NCBI RefSeq assembly: GCF_030463565.1
Contig: NC_134676.1
Location: 26,330,728-26,394,727, forward strand
DNA from: Pelecanus crispus
Taxonomy: Eukaryota; Chordata; Aves; Pelecaniformes; Pelecanidae
Direction: 5' to 3'
DNA length: 64,000 nt
A model generated the notes under the pieces. It searched no databases. It worked only from the letters and a program-made list of their open reading frames with translations, and was not told the origin of the DNA. Made by a program: the position numbers and the translations under genes. Position 1 is the first letter of the stretch; every line of letters starts with the position of its first letter. Of this stretch, positions 1-14,300 are shown piece by piece.

Positions 1-2141
1 CCCTCCTGTGGTCGCGGCTGCTGGGTTAAGCATGGGAGCCATATGAAGCTGCTGCCTATGGCAAGGAAGGGCCTGGCCAAGGACAGTGCTGCCATACATA
101 TAAAAATAAGGCCTATATTTATATTTTTATATATGACTTAGAAGGCAGGGAAGGTGAATCCTGCCTCTTTGAAAGTTAATGATACTGTTGACAGCAAGAA
201 AATAATGAGCATCAAGCTAGCTCCCTTTCAGGATTTATTCAGTACCTTTTTCCCTGTTGAGTAAGGCAATTATGTGCTTTTTGCTATGCTTCTTGGTTTT
301 TATTTTGGGGCACCCTCACTTGCAGGTAGAAAAGAACTAAAATACACAAGGAATTCTGTCTCTAATAACATTTAAACATTGGAGACGGTGTCAGCTAAAG
401 TGTGATTTGGTATTATTTTCCTTGCAGCTGTGGTTTTTTTTCCTTGCCATCTTGCATGTGGAATCACTGCTTTCACCTTTGCAAAGTGACTATGAATGAT
501 ATGAAGTTGCACTTCTTCTCTGGCTGTCTTCAGTGTGTTACCTATAATTTAAAATAACTCCCGAAACACACAAAGTATGTTTAGAGAGGCGACACTGCTT
601 TACTGCGCAGGGTGCAAGGTGGTATATTTCCACAAATCAAGCACACCTACTGAAGTTCATTTTGACATTTATAGATGACAGTTAACACACCACGCCTATC
701 TAATACATAATCATTGAACTGACTGAGCATCCTCTTCTTCTGTTGGTCTGTATCTTTTCCGCTTAATTTTAAAGCTACAGTGTGATTTTAATTCACTGCC
801 CATGCTCAAAAGGAGTGTGGGGGGGTACTCCTTTCATGCCTCAATTGAGTCGGTGGTTGCAATCTCCCCCTGCCCGAATTACCTTTCCCCCAGTTACCAT
901 GCTTCGGCAATCAATCGCCCAATTTCTCAGCATCTTCTGGGGTAAGATGTTCCCTTTTATCACTGCTCACCTCACAATTGTGGCCTTCCCTTATCTTTAC
1001 AACCTTCTTTGTAGCAGGATGGTTCATTGCCAGTCCTTGATGTTCTACAGATTTGTATTCTTTGGAGGAGGTGCTCATTAGGGAGGCATGCATTGCTGAT
1101 ACCCTCTTATCTGGCCTAAGCATTATTTAATACCTTGACTATTCTAAAATTCTCATGTGTTAGTTTCCACTCCTAACTGTGATCCTCTCTTAACTACTAA
1201 TAACTCCTGCACTATTTCCATTTCATCCAAGAAAAATACATAAATTTGAGGTAACAAGTACAAGATGGTGCCATTGTATTTTTGGTGCTTCAAGCTCAGC
1301 TCTCTTTTGCTTTGTTTTCAGTAAGCCAAGTATTTGCAGATTCTTTCTCTACTGTCCAAAATATTTAGAACTGTTAATGTAGGGTTTTTTGTTGTTGTTG
1401 TTGATTTGGGTTTGTTTGGATTTTTTTGTAGCTGTTGTCTGTTTATAAAGCCTTCAGCACAACTATCCCAAAGTGTGGCTTAGACAGTTTTCCCTCCCCC
1501 CTTTAATTTTCTCAAAGTCTTTAGTAGCATAAAAAGTTCTGTAGCAAAAGGGAAAAAAAAAGAAAAGTTTTTTGTCTGTGTGTGTACCAGAAGGGCACAT
1601 TAAAAAGGACAGGATAGTTCTGGTGAATTGAAATGGGTCTGTACAGCTTGTTTTCAAACTAAACCTCCAGCTTGTCTTAGAAACCGAATAGTTTTGTCTG
1701 TATGTTAAAAGCAAACAGTTTTGGAGTCTGTGCCCTTCTTGTGCAGATTTGTTTTTTCACTATGGAGGGGGGAGAGTGTATTGCAGGAAACAGAGAGCGC
1801 CTTACCATTGCAATGCCTGTTCTGCTGGGTGAAACATGTCAGGACCATGAGCTGCATAGAGCTAGCAAAGAGCAGGAATAAGAAATCGGGAGCGGTTCCT
1901 CCTCATCCTCTTCACCCTCATCCTTAGTGTGTGGGAAAGCTGGAAACTGATGTGCTTAAACCTTGTGACTTCCAATAAACAAGACAGTTTGCTTCCACTT
2001 AAATACTGCCCACCTGGGAGGAGAGAACTTAAGAAATTCTGGAGTTTTATAGGAAGCCTCCCAGCTTCCCTGCCTAACTTTTGCAATAGAAACCCGAAAG
2101 GCGGTGATGGAATAACTTGTGTTTTTTGTCTTACTTTCCAG
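1..2141 (+). other. SERINC5 intron 1 (3' part)
   Basis: AT-rich non-coding sequence before exon 2. Short ORFs here show no family resemblance. It contains no repeat I recognise apart from short T and GTT runs near 1386-1430. The first coding exon and promoter are not in it as far as I can see. Confidence 0.7.
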
Positions 2142-2309
2142 TTGGCCTGCTGCTGCGGTACTGCTGCTTGTTCCTTGTGCTGCAAATGCTGCCCCAAGAT
2201 AAAACAGTCAACCAGCACCCGCTTCATGTATGCGCTTTACTTCATCCTGGTGACTATCATCTGTTGTGTCATGATGTCAACGACAGTAGCTAACGAAATG
2301 AAAACGCAC
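2142..2309 (+). CDS. SERINC5: SERINC5 exon 2
   Basis: The exon follows TTACTTTCCAG and ends before GTAAGT; 168 nt, phase 0 at both ends, residues 1-56 of the window product. It carries the cysteine clusters CCCG, CSLCC and CC, then [13 protein letters not shown], the start of the first membrane helix. The upstream reading frame is open but contains no family start, so residue 1 is not the real start of the protein. Confidence 0.95.
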
Positions 2310-5300
2310 GTAAGTAAGAACCCACTGCTGCCCCTGGAAAGAAATGGGGCTCCTTCTACAGCTTTTCATACATAGGGGCGCTCCCTCAGAAGAGGTGGTC
2401 GATTCCCTCCACCCATCCACTTCCAAACACAGACAGGATGATTTTCCGTGCACAGCCTCTTCCTGTCAATTGTTCACCCATCGAGTGTGTTTCACAACAG
2501 GAAGGGTCAAGGATTACAGGACTAGCAGCTTTCCTCCTCTTTCCAGGTTTGCTGCGTGGGTGGTGTCACTGGAGGCTGTTAGGGAACATGTTATAGTAGA
2601 ACAAATTGGTTCAGTCTAATGTTGAACTCGTCTCTGGCAACTGGTTTAGTAGCAGAAGCAGCAAGTTAGAAAATAACTCTTCAAGTGTTGCATTTATAAT
2701 TTTAATTCTGTTTTCTTGGTGCTGTGTGACAGAGTACTGCAATGCACACTGGTGCAGATCCTTTACAAGGGGTTTTCTTCAGTGTGCGTTGAGTCATCGT
2801 GTTCACATGGCCTCTAACCACAGCGATATTGTTCATCTCTAATTGTCTTTTTAATTAAAAAGCTTCAAAAGCATGAAAGGAGCTGTGGCTAAAACTAGAT
2901 TTTAAAACTCAAGTTTCTTTCAGAGTCTTAATATAACTTCCCTAAACTAAATGCTCACCAGCCTGCTTGCAGTCACACACTAGACCTGTTGTACCACCTC
3001 TTTGGTTTGGTTTCTTAAGCCACCCAAGTTGCTCTCAATAGCACAAATCCTCTCTGTGGCCCTCTACAAACTACAAGAAGAGAAGTCTGTTTTTAAGTAG
3101 AGGGAACAATGGCTGGATTACTTAATTCTCAAAACTTAAGTTTCTTCACGAATCTCGGCATCAGGCCTGCTTTGAGGTTGTAATGTGCTTGCCCTGGAGG
3201 TTCAAAAGGCTTCCCTTGCTGCAGGCATCTAGTTGTTTTGTGGTTCCCTCCCAAGAGGGAGTGCTGGTGGGTGCACAGTTAAGGCCGTTTCTTCGTTTAA
3301 CTGTATGCTTGTCAAGTTGCTGCTCTCCTTACCTTCTGCGCTTGACTTTCAGTTGGCTGTGAAACACTTCCCTCCGCAGCAGCCCAGATCCGGAAGCTGG
3401 TGGAAGCATCTTGTGCCTGCAACACAGATGAGACAGTGGGCTTATGGTGGGGCTAGTTTGAGGGCTTCTGTGCCCTGCTGCCAGTGACCTTTCTTTCTTC
3501 CCATTGTACCCATTTTGTATGTTCTGTCCTAATTTTCTTTCATTTAATAGTGCTTTGCTTGAGTTTTCCTAGTGCCACTTTCTTACCCCTGGCCACCAGA
3601 AGTTGCTGACAGCCCTGGAGAGCGCCCAGTACAGACATGATACTTGCCTGTGAGCTGCGACTTAAAAACTGTTCAACATGTGTGTCCTGAAATTGCTTGC
3701 CAGGAGTTACTTTGACTTACTAGATGCTTAGCTTGGCAATAAAGTGAATAACCCAAGGAACTCAAGTGTGTGGGAGACAAATTACGTGCTCATATCCAAA
3801 TTTCATAAACTCATTTTCCATCAGTAGTGTGGTTTTAATGCAGCTTGTATCCCTAACAAAAAATACTCACTCTCTGTCCAACAGAAAAGTGATTCAAGAA
3901 GCCTTCAGCAACATGCTTTTCAGTATTGCCACATTTCTTTTCCAGTTCATAGTCTTGAAAGCTCAGTGTGGGAAGAAATGGCACAAAGAGTAGCTGTTAG
4001 TGTGAAGCGGAAAGATAATCACCCTCTTAATTTAGAGTGTTTGATGGCTGTGAATGGAAAATGGACCATCTGAAAGCAGGCTTTCTTTATCTGCTCTCTA
4101 ATTTAATAATTATGTTTGGGGCTGTTAAAAGTTCAAAGACTCCTGAAGCTAATTCAGCCCAGTTGTAATAGAGTGCACCTTGAAAATATTTATTCAGACT
4201 AACCAGTCACAGCTTCACAATGATGAACTGTGTTTTGAAAGTGCTGGGCACTTACCGATTCCTTTGCTTTTGGCTGGCTTTGTGGAGCACTCCTACCTCC
4301 CAAAGCCAGACTGTAAGCAAACACTTTGCATGATGCTTCTAGGACCTCACCCTCTCTTTCTTGAGAAGAGACAGAATTTTAATTAATTGTAATTAGAATT
4401 TTTGGGGGGTTGTAGTAAAATAAAAAAATTAAAGCTTAAAATGCTAGTGCAGTTGTTTACAGAGCTGTGATCTTGGCAGGGAACTGTGTGTCTGCTTTAC
4501 CAGTTCAGAGATCAAATACTGATGCTGATGTTACGTGAAAGGAATCTCCCTTGTCAGTGAGAGGTTTTGTTGGTTGATTGGCTATAAATTCCCAAGTCTA
4601 AAGTAGTTCTAAAAGTATTTATTGTACCACTTGGTCCTTTGGCTTTGAGAGGAAGCAACAGCGAATTTACATCTCTTATGGACACCTTAAACAGAGACTT
4701 TTAAAAAATGTTTATATTTATTTTGCAGTATTGATCTACACCCATGACTATGCATTCTGTCTATTAAAACACGTTTAGGACAGTTTTTCAGTTCCTGAGG
4801 TGCCAGGTGGTAGCCCAGAGCTGGGGACCTGCTCTGTGCCCTGCAGCATGGCTGGCAAAATAAGGCACTGTCCCAGGGAGCTCAACTTCCACATCCTCAC
4901 CAAAGCTGGCAGGTGGATGAAACCATGTGTCCATGGGAAGACATGGTACCTATGGAGTATTTGGTTATGGTTTCAAAACCTTGGTTTCTAATCTAACCAG
5001 CAGCATTTTGAGGATATTGTATTTTGTGGTGAGCCTTAAGAATTGAACAGTGTCTTTGGTCTTGGGAGTGGGGGGGAGAGGTTCTCTGTTTTCACTCTTC
5101 TTCCCCATCTTCTGAGCTATTCCCGTGCCCATGGGACACCAAGGGAGAGAGGCCCAAAGGGTTAAATTCTGAAAAATGTGCAAAGAAACCAAGGCATTTG
5201 TGTGTGATTTCTGGAGAAGAAGCAAGAGGCAATGGAGGGGTAGGGAAGGAGTGGATGGTTTTGACCAGGAAAATATTTTGAATAGTAGTGTGTAGAGTAG

Positions 5301-8300
5301 ATTTTGGAGGAGCAAGGTGGTATTTGAAAGCAAAAGATGGGGTAGAGCATCAATCAAGACATGAGAGCCTCAGTGATGGGGACAGAAAGGCAGAAAAGAC
5401 CAATATGCAACTACACAAAATGGTTTCTGTTCCAAATGAAGCAAAGCAGGACCCAACTTGAAGAAGTGCTTTTAAGCCTTGATCTATATATTATTTCTTT
5501 CTTCCAGTTATTCTGTTTTTTTGAAAAACAGGTACAGCCTTACTCACAAATGTTCTGTTGAAGCAAAAACCTTGCGTTTCACAGGCTTTGAAAGGATAAT
5601 AGAAGAAAAGGCAAAGAATTGTTTCGGTCTGTTGAAGTAGTGTTTTGATTTTTTTTTTTTTTAAATTAAATTTTTAATGTTAAAGCTGTTTCAAAACTAG
5701 TGGTTTCACCCTGAAACTATCCATGTCCTACTTTAATAATGAAAGGAAAAATAAGAAAGATGTTTTCAGGAAAACAAACACCAGTAAAAAACAGTTCAGT
5801 TGTGTCAAGGCATTTCAGTTCTAGATGGTTACGTGTTCTGGCAGAGCACGCTTTCAGGCTTGTTTCCCCAGCCAGGTTTATATCTTGGCCATTAACTGCA
5901 TTATAGTATGTTAAAACCCAAATTTGCTACAAAAAATGAGGTTTTTTAAGTGCAGATGCCCATGGCCTATTTCTGGTAAGAATTTAGCCATAGATGCAAG
6001 ATGGCATGTGTTTTGGTCCGATTGTTTTTTGGTTTTCTATTCCATTTCTCAGTCGCTCAAGACAGGTGGTTTTACCTGGTTTATTGCCCTTGTCTCCCCA
6101 CCTACACAGATTTTTCTTTCATGCTTCCTCCATTTCCATAACAAAGTTTGTCTGCTGCATTCTCCCTCTGTTGGATGAGGACATCCATAGAATCATAGAA
6201 TCATGTAGGTTGGAAAAGGCCTTTAAGATCATCCAGTCCAACCATTAACCTAACATTACCAGGTCCATCACTAAACCAATTAAGGGTAGAGTAGCAATTT
6301 CATGCTTCCTGGCTTGGTGGCTGGATTAATTATAATGAAAGTAAAAACTAGGAATCATTAAGCTTGGAAAGGATCTTGAAGATCATCATTCCAATCATCA
6401 ACCCAACACCACCATGCCTACTAAACTATGTCCCAAAGTGCCACGTCTACCCGTTTTTGAACACTTCCAGGGATGGTGACTCCACCACCTCCCTGGGCAG
6501 CCTGTTCCAATGCTTGACTACCTTTTCTGTGAAGAAATTTTTCCTGATATCTAATCTAAACCTCCCCTGGCGCAGCTTGAGCCCATTTCCTCTTGTCCTA
6601 TCACTAACTCCTTTGGGCTCTTCAGGCCCATTTCTACACAATTCTTCCTTCCTATTCCCCCTCTGATGCTATTTCCCATGCTCCCTCATTCAGATGTTTG
6701 GGTGCAGACAGACCCAAGCTCAGAGGTGGTCAAGCCCCAGCCAGCTGGAGCCTGGACATGGTGTGGCCGTGTTGGATTGCTTCTAGCAGTGCATTCATTT
6801 CGAGTGCCATCAGCTCACAGTGAGGGGAAAGGAAGTTCAGGGCAGTCTGTGCCTGTTTCTGTAGATGTTGGTATCGTCTCAAAGGGTTTCACTGCACTCA
6901 GAAAATGGCCACCTTTCCTGTGATAACATCAATGTTTGTGCAGTAACCAAGGCATTTACATTGTCTGAGTGCATACTGAGTTTCTGCGGCAAGAATGCTT
7001 TGTTCCCTGCTCAGAGGCCAAAGAATTTAACTTATGTTGCTTTTAAAGGTATAAAAGTAGCTATTTCATTATATCAAACTTGGCACTAATGCGTGACTTC
7101 AGCAGCTGGCAAAGCTACCCAGCAAATGGAAAGGCTGGTAAATCACATAGGCTGGGCAGGCTGCTCAGCAGCTGAAGATGTTTCAGAGACACAGAATTTA
7201 AAAAAAAAAAAAAAAGTGTTTTTTAACTTTCAGTGAGGAAGGCACATAAGGCTTGATAAATTGTTCCCAGAAGTAGACCATCCTCTCATGAAAACATGCC
7301 CTTTTCATTACATCAGCCCTTTTGTCCCCAGCATTGTGCTCATGTTTATTATCTGTTGGCATCCCTACGAGTTTGGTGTTATTCTTGATTTGTTCCTTCA
7401 GGATCACGGGTTGCCAAAAAGGGTGTTCAATCCCACAGGACTATTCCTGTGGCCATCACTTATTACTGCGTAGTGTTGTGCATACTACATGACGGTTGAA
7501 CTCTTTGTTGCTTGTGTAGGCACAAACTGAGCTATTGTTCTTGTGAATCCATCCATTTTCTCTAAGCCAGATCTGGAAGGAAATTACTACTAAATGGAGA
7601 AAACATACAGGGTCAAAAATCCCATCAAGATCTCTATAGAAACCTATGCAATTAAAAAAGATGCCCATTTACAGTTACACAGAGATCTGTTTTTAATTAG
7701 CTAGTCAGTTAATCAAGTTCCATGGTATTTTTTTGTTTTGTTCCGTAAGTCTTGTAAGCAAAATGCTGCTTTGGTACCAAGTACAGATCTTACAGAAATC
7801 TGTCTTCTTGGTCAGTACTATCATCTATATCAAACAAAATTTTCTCAGAAATATTGTTAGTTCAATATTATGCATCTTTTTAATCTCTGCTGACTGATGG
7901 TTATTATAAGCAAAAAAATGGAAAGCATTAATTGATAGCCCAGTTGCTTTTCCTGGCATTGCTGTGGCCCTTTGGCTTGCCCTGGCATCACTGTGGCATT
8001 GATAGGTCTCTTAATTATTCCAGTCAATACATTTTCTCATTTTGGATGCTGGCACGTTTGCCCAGTCTGACATTTCATTGCCTTTCAAGACCTGGGAAAG
8101 GCATCGCTGATGCACAAGACAATTTCTCAAGAGCTCTGTAAAAACTCTTGGATGTGAGTTAGCTACGTTTACTCATTTACTGTCCAGCTTCTTAGGCAGT
8201 GGCTACTCATCTCTTGAGTTACTTGTGAAAGAGCGTCTCAGAGCGGCCCAGATTGAATCTGTTCTTGTAACACCATGCAGCTACCACAAGACCTGCTTTT

Positions 8301-11300
8301 CATCTCCTTGGCTGGTTCTAGCCCACCTAGGATCAGCTCGGTACTGTAGTCAGGTTTGCTACCCTTAGCACAGCAGCTCAGTGTTACTGCGAGCTGCTAA
8401 AATATTTGCTCCTTTTGGGAAACTGCTAGGAGGGTTGTTAAGCTTCTGGCTGGTTTGGGTTGCTGGTACGCAATGGGAAGTTGCATACCCTGCTGAGGGA
8501 AGCAGGCTTTCAGAGCCTGGTGGCTGGAAGCCAACAGTTTATGTGTTTCCTGCATCTCGGATGGCTTTTTACCCAGCTGGGAACACTGCCTGATCGCTTG
8601 CTCTCTGGTCCTGTTTGTTTTTTTCCTATCCTGGTTTTCTGTACTGACCTGCCTGCTGAAGGAAGAGGAGACTGCTGTCTTTGCTAAGTCCTGGTTTTGG
8701 CTGGGATAGAGTTAGTTCTCCTCCTAGTAGCTGGCATAGTGCTGTGTTTTGGATTTAGTATAAGAATAATGCTGATAACACACTGATGTTTTAGTTGTTG
8801 CTAAGTACTGCTTACACTAGTCAGGGACTTTTCAGCTTCCCAAGCTCTGCCAGGTGCACAAGAAACTGGGAGGGGGCACAGCCAGAATAGTTGATCCAAA
8901 TTGGCCAAGGGGCTATTCCATACCGTATGATGTCATGCTCAGTATATGAACTGGGGGGGTTGGCTGGGGGGCAGCAATGGCAGCTTGGGGACTGGCTGGA
9001 CATCAGTCAGTGGGTGGTGAGCAGTTGCATCACTTGGTTTTCTTCCCCAGGTTTTGTTTTTCTCTCTCGTTCTCCTCTTCACTACAATTTTTATTACTAT
9101 TATTTTTATTTTATTATTTTATTTCAATTACTGAACTGTTCTTATCTCAACCCACAAGTTTTCTTTCTTTTGCCTTTCCAGTTGTCTCCCCATCCCACCC
9201 AGGGGGGGAAGGGTGAGCGACCGGCTGTGTGGTGCTTGACAGGGGCTAAACCACAACAGCTAATTTCTTGGAAATTTTCAAGGATGGCATTGCCCACAAT
9301 CTTTGTATATTTCTCCTAAGCAAAATCTGTCCTGGCTGAATGCTTTCTGAAGTCAGATTCCCATTTCCTTTGCCCAAGTTACTTATTTGTGCATGTTGTG
9401 TCCTGGCATACATTGTCTTCTGTCTCCTCCAGTGACCTGTGCGAGTAGCAGCGGTCAGCTCCAGCGGGTTTCATGTGTTGCTCAACTGGTCTCACCAGCC
9501 CTGGCTGCGGGCTGTGAGCGTACAGAGAGGCCCTTCTTTCTTCAAAATGAACGGTGGTTTTCTAATTAAATGCCTGTATTTCTGCACAGCTGAATGACTC
9601 CCTGGCTGCAAGGCGGGGGTGTCTGCACAGAGGCACCCCACAGGAGTGGGTCCTGGCCACATAAACGTGCTTTTTTGAGCGCCCAGCATCATGTCTGCCT
9701 GGTGAAACTGAAGCCAAACTGTGCAGCTGTTTGCTTTTCCCTCGTGGCAAGAGCAAGGCCTCAAAGGCAAATATTTAATGAGTCAAGAGAAAGGTGGCAT
9801 TTTCCTGCCTTTCTGTTAATTTAAAAACAGGGCAACTGGCACAACTCCCTTTCGGAGGCTGTGATGGAGGGGAGGGGGCTTGGGTGTGCTGCTTGGGTGT
9901 GCTTCAGTCTACGTTTTCCACTGAGAGCAGCATGAGCCAGAGCTTCCTGCCCTGCAGTCCCATTCATGCCCCTTTGGCTAGTAAAACCTCTGGTGTGGCT
10001 CATGTAAGCTGGATTACTGAAGCAATCAAAGTCTTTTGCTGTAAAGCATGGGAAGAAGGGAGAGGGTCCCTGGGGTGAGGGGATAAGCAGTAAGGGGCAG
10101 GTATGTCTTAAGCCAACAGAGCTGAAGGAAAGGTAGGTGGACTTGTACCCCAAAGCGTCTGGAAGGAGTTGAGAGTTGAGGCTCTGGAAAACTCCAGTCC
10201 CTTGTGTTTTACATTTCTTCATGTCCCTGGAACCCTTAAATCCAGGCTGAGGGATATCAAGAGTGAAAGGTGTTAAATGAAGCCAATGAAAAGTCAGTGG
10301 TACATAGACATGCTTAGTTACAAGGAGCCCTGAGTCTTACCTAATGGCTTGTAACATGTTGTGCTTTTCAGATTCCCTTCTACAAGCAGATGTGCGAGGG
10401 TATTCAGGCGGGCGAGATGTGCGAGAAGTTGGTGGGATACTCTGCGGTGTACAAAGTCTGTTTTGGAATGGCATGTTTCTTCTTTTTGTTCTTCTTGTTC
10501 ACCATCAAAATTAACAGCAGCAAAAGCTGTCGAGCCTACATTCATAATGGGTGAGTGTTTGCTTAATTTCCACTTCTCTTTACAGGTTTGTGCTGCCTAC
10601 TTCCCAGTTGGGTGTAGTACTAGGAAGAAAAAAACCCAAAACAAAACAAAAGCTGATTTTACTACTTTTGTCAGAAATAATGCAGTCAAGCGAAAACTAA
10701 CTGAAGTGGCAATCAGTCATCAAAGGCTGGTTTTTTTCTTGTTGGGCTTTAAATAAAGATTTCTCATGGTACTTGAGTTGAAGACCTCTAATTCCTATCA
10801 TAACCAGATTTTTTTTTTCCCCCTCCTTTTCCAGATTCTGGCTTATTAAACTTATACTTCTGGCAGCAATGTGCTCAGGAGCCTTCTTCATTCCTGATCA
10901 GGACACCTTCCTCAATGGTATGCCCTTCTTTTGTTATGCTGCTTCATTTTGTACTACCTTGTGAGCGGTTAAAAATCCTAAAGGTCTGATCAACATGAAT
11001 ATTGCCATATTTCTTCAAGTAAAGCCAGTATAGTCCAGGTGCAAAAGGAATTATTTGGAGCTGTTTGGAGGGAACTGTGTGCGCACAGAATACGTGGTCT
11101 TTGTGTGAATGTGCAGTAAAGCGCATGGTTTTTTTCTGACCAAGAGGAGGCCAGATGGGTAGGTAAAATTACCACTGCGGTGCTGTCTTGCAAATTCTTT
11201 CAGAAGCAGGGAGCTGTAATGGTACACAAGAAATTATTTACTCAAGAGTGCAGAGCCGCATGCTAGTTTGGCTTGTGCAGGTAGCTCTGCTGTAGTGCAG

Positions 11301-14300
11301 CAGCCAGGGTCCGTGCTGCACGGTGGAGAGGTGCCAGTGCTGAAGGGGGCACGCCGACCTGCCGGGCACTGGTGTTTGCTGCCTGGAAACCTGCAATGCC
11401 ACAAAAGAATTTGGGATGTTGTTACCTTTCAGGCTGGTGGTGTAAATGCAGTAAGGCAAAATTAGAGTTCTTGGGGTGTGTTCCGAGTGCTGTGCTGAGG
11501 ATGCTGTGCCTGAAGCATTTCCAGTTTTGGAAGACGCCCTGGCACCTCACAGGCATGCTGGTACTGGCCCAGTGCTTAAATGCCAGCTCTGTGGGGGCCT
11601 TCTCACAGGCCTCTGGTGGGCTAGAAGCAAAAATCCCAGTGATAACCAGGACGAGCTTGTGCTCTTCTGTTTGCCAGGTACTTGTAAGCCCTTAAGCCGT
11701 TGAGTCTGGGCGGGTGGAAAGCGGTGGGATCAGTAATGCAAAGGAACGGTTGTGTCTGCTGCCTGCTTCCACTACGGCTTGCTTGGTTACCTGTGTTTCC
11801 AACACTAGTGTCCTCTAGCTGGGTGTTTAAAAGGGGAAGAGGAAGGAGTAACATGGGGGAAGAGAATAGAGTGGGCAGATGTACTGTGGGCACAGTGCTC
11901 TGGGAAACCATGGTAAAAAACACTTCAGGTAAACCACGGATAGGTGTAATTCAGCTTCGTGCTCTGACTGGCTGTTTGTTTGGTCCTGGTTCAGTTTGAC
12001 ACCCCAGAAGTGAAGGGCTCCTTATCCCTATTCCTCTCCTCTGCGAAGTCACAGGATGGCTGTATGTACTTGTCCTTAGTATGTAATCACTGTTTGGATT
12101 AGAAAGATGTAGCGGTGCAATGCATTGTACTCACGAGCGAGCGAGACTGTCTGTCATCTTTGCAGGTGACCCTTTTCATGGTGAAAACTCATCAAGAATT
12201 GAAGTGTTTGGGGGGAAAAAGGGAAACAGAACTTTTTGTGCTGAGTAGAGTGCTATTTCTCAACAGCAGTCTAACCTAGTGTGGAGGTTAAGCATAACAA
12301 GCTTTCTTCCCCAAATTCGCTCTTGACTTTTCTGTCTAAAGCTGTATTCTGCACATCCTGCTAAACTGCCCTCCACTCAGCCCCTGAATTTGAGATTTGC
12401 AGATGGTTTTGGTATTGTGTGGTTTTGTTTTCCCTTTTTTTTTCCCCTCCCATCAAGAAACTTACACTGGGTTGGGGTTTTTTTTTTGAGCATTCTCCCA
12501 GTTTGCCTATTTTTTCTTTAAAAAAAAAAAGCTCTTGCCATGCTTCCCATGCTTAGCAGTTTGTTAATCCTGGAGAAGAAGTATTACGTGCAAGCACTCG
12601 GTTTATGTGGGCTGTAGTGTTAAATCCACACTGGCTATACTAACCTTAGCTGTGATGGATCTATAAAACATTGTGCAGTGTCCCACCTGTGGCAGTAGGA
12701 GATCCTGAGAGTCAGGCTATTTAATTACTCACTCCATCGGTGGTCTGCTTTTTCTTACTCTACGTCTCCCAAACACACATGCACACCTTGTTCTCTGCCT
12801 ATTTTTTATGTACTTTATTATGTGCTAGCTTTTTCCGTTTTTTGTTTTGTTTGAAGAACAGCATGCTTACCAAGTACATAGAATAAATTTCAAAACCAGA
12901 CAAACGGCCTTTTTGCTTGCTTTCAAATAATGAGCTTATGGTACAGTAAAAAGACCAATCTTTACATCATATGCTAAGGGTCACGTGCCCTGACTGTTCT
13001 GTTCTTCCACTTCACTTAATACAAGCTTTTTTCAAAAGGAAAACACAATGGTAGAGTATGACTGAACTTTCATAATGCGCTTCTTTGGTCGTCTTCACTG
13101 AAATCAGCTGCACACCTGGAGTAATTTATAGGCTATGCACTGCACAGCAGCACAAGCTGTATATGCAACTAAACATTTAAATCGGTATCTGTATTTCCTC
13201 AGAGACTTCTGATGTTGCACATAAGTGATCTGTTGTCTGAAGTATCCAAACAGCTACCTAAATACAGTATATGTAGGTCAATGGTTAAGTAGTGAAATAG
13301 CCTGTCTTAACATTAGTCAGTAAATACCAAGTGTTCCTGTCTCTTTGGGAGTGGCTCAGGACAGCATTTGTAAATAGATAAGCTCCACCTTTGTTTTTCT
13401 GTGGTACTGGAATCTGGAAGGGAAGACATTGCCCTTTTTAGTACTGGGTTCCAGTACCTTGCAATGTCAGGGTTTAGATTCCCTGTGAAATGCCTTCACG
13501 CCACCTCCTTCCCGCCAGTCACAAATAAAGGTTTCAGTATTTTCTGTCTGAATATGGTAATTCATAGTCTCCACAAAAATTCTCTAGGTTAGGGAAACTC
13601 AGTCAATGTCCTAAGAAGCTTATTTTGAAAGTGTAGCAGGTTGCAGGCTGAATTCATCAGGGAGCTAATCTTGAGTTAGCTGAGCTGACCTTTCAGCTGA
13701 AATCTCTCATCTTCTGCTACATCTGTGTGCTTGAGATATTCAAACCATGTAATGGTTTCACTGCATAGACAATAATTCCATTTCATCTCAAGGGAAAGGC
13801 AACTGCAGTTTCACCTATTTTTGCCTCTCTGCCTTGCAGCCTGGCGCTACGTAGGAGCAACAGGAGGTTTCCTTTTCATTGCCATTCAGCTCATCCTGCT
13901 TGTTGAGTTCGCACACAAATGGAATAAAAATTGGTATGTGTTGGGCAAGTAGTTATTTGCATAAAATTCTGGTGGACTCCTGAACAATGCATTTCTCATA
14001 ACAAAGAATTTAAAAGTAGCACGGATGTAATTTCTGAAAGAAGACACTTTAATGTCCACATTTAGAGCTGTTCATCTTTGTTTCATCCACTTTCTCCTTC
14101 CCCAGCGGAGATGTTTCCTCCTTATTCACTTCTACGCTGCTGATTTATTCTTAACCTGGATTGCTCGGCTTCCAATAAGTAGTAGCATGTTGGGATGCAA
14201 AAATGTCTTGCTTTAAGTTGTTTTATATTTTATATGAAAATATACCTGCTAAGAAACAGAGTGGTGCAAGAGAATGAAACTAGATTTGCAAAATGTAACA

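Larger units (their letters stand above)
2310..10371 (+). other. SERINC5 intron 2
   Basis: An 8-kb intron holding two minus-strand CR1 pieces (6187-6612) and a plus-strand solo LTR (8688-9258), plus T runs near 5650 and 7201. The rest is unique-looking AT-rich sequence without supported genes. Confidence 0.85.

Noticed and set aside
1929-2375. SERINC5 beginning at the ATG at 1929
   Set aside because: The sequence before LACCCG in this frame has no family resemblance and a TTTCCAG acceptor precedes it, so it is intron read through.
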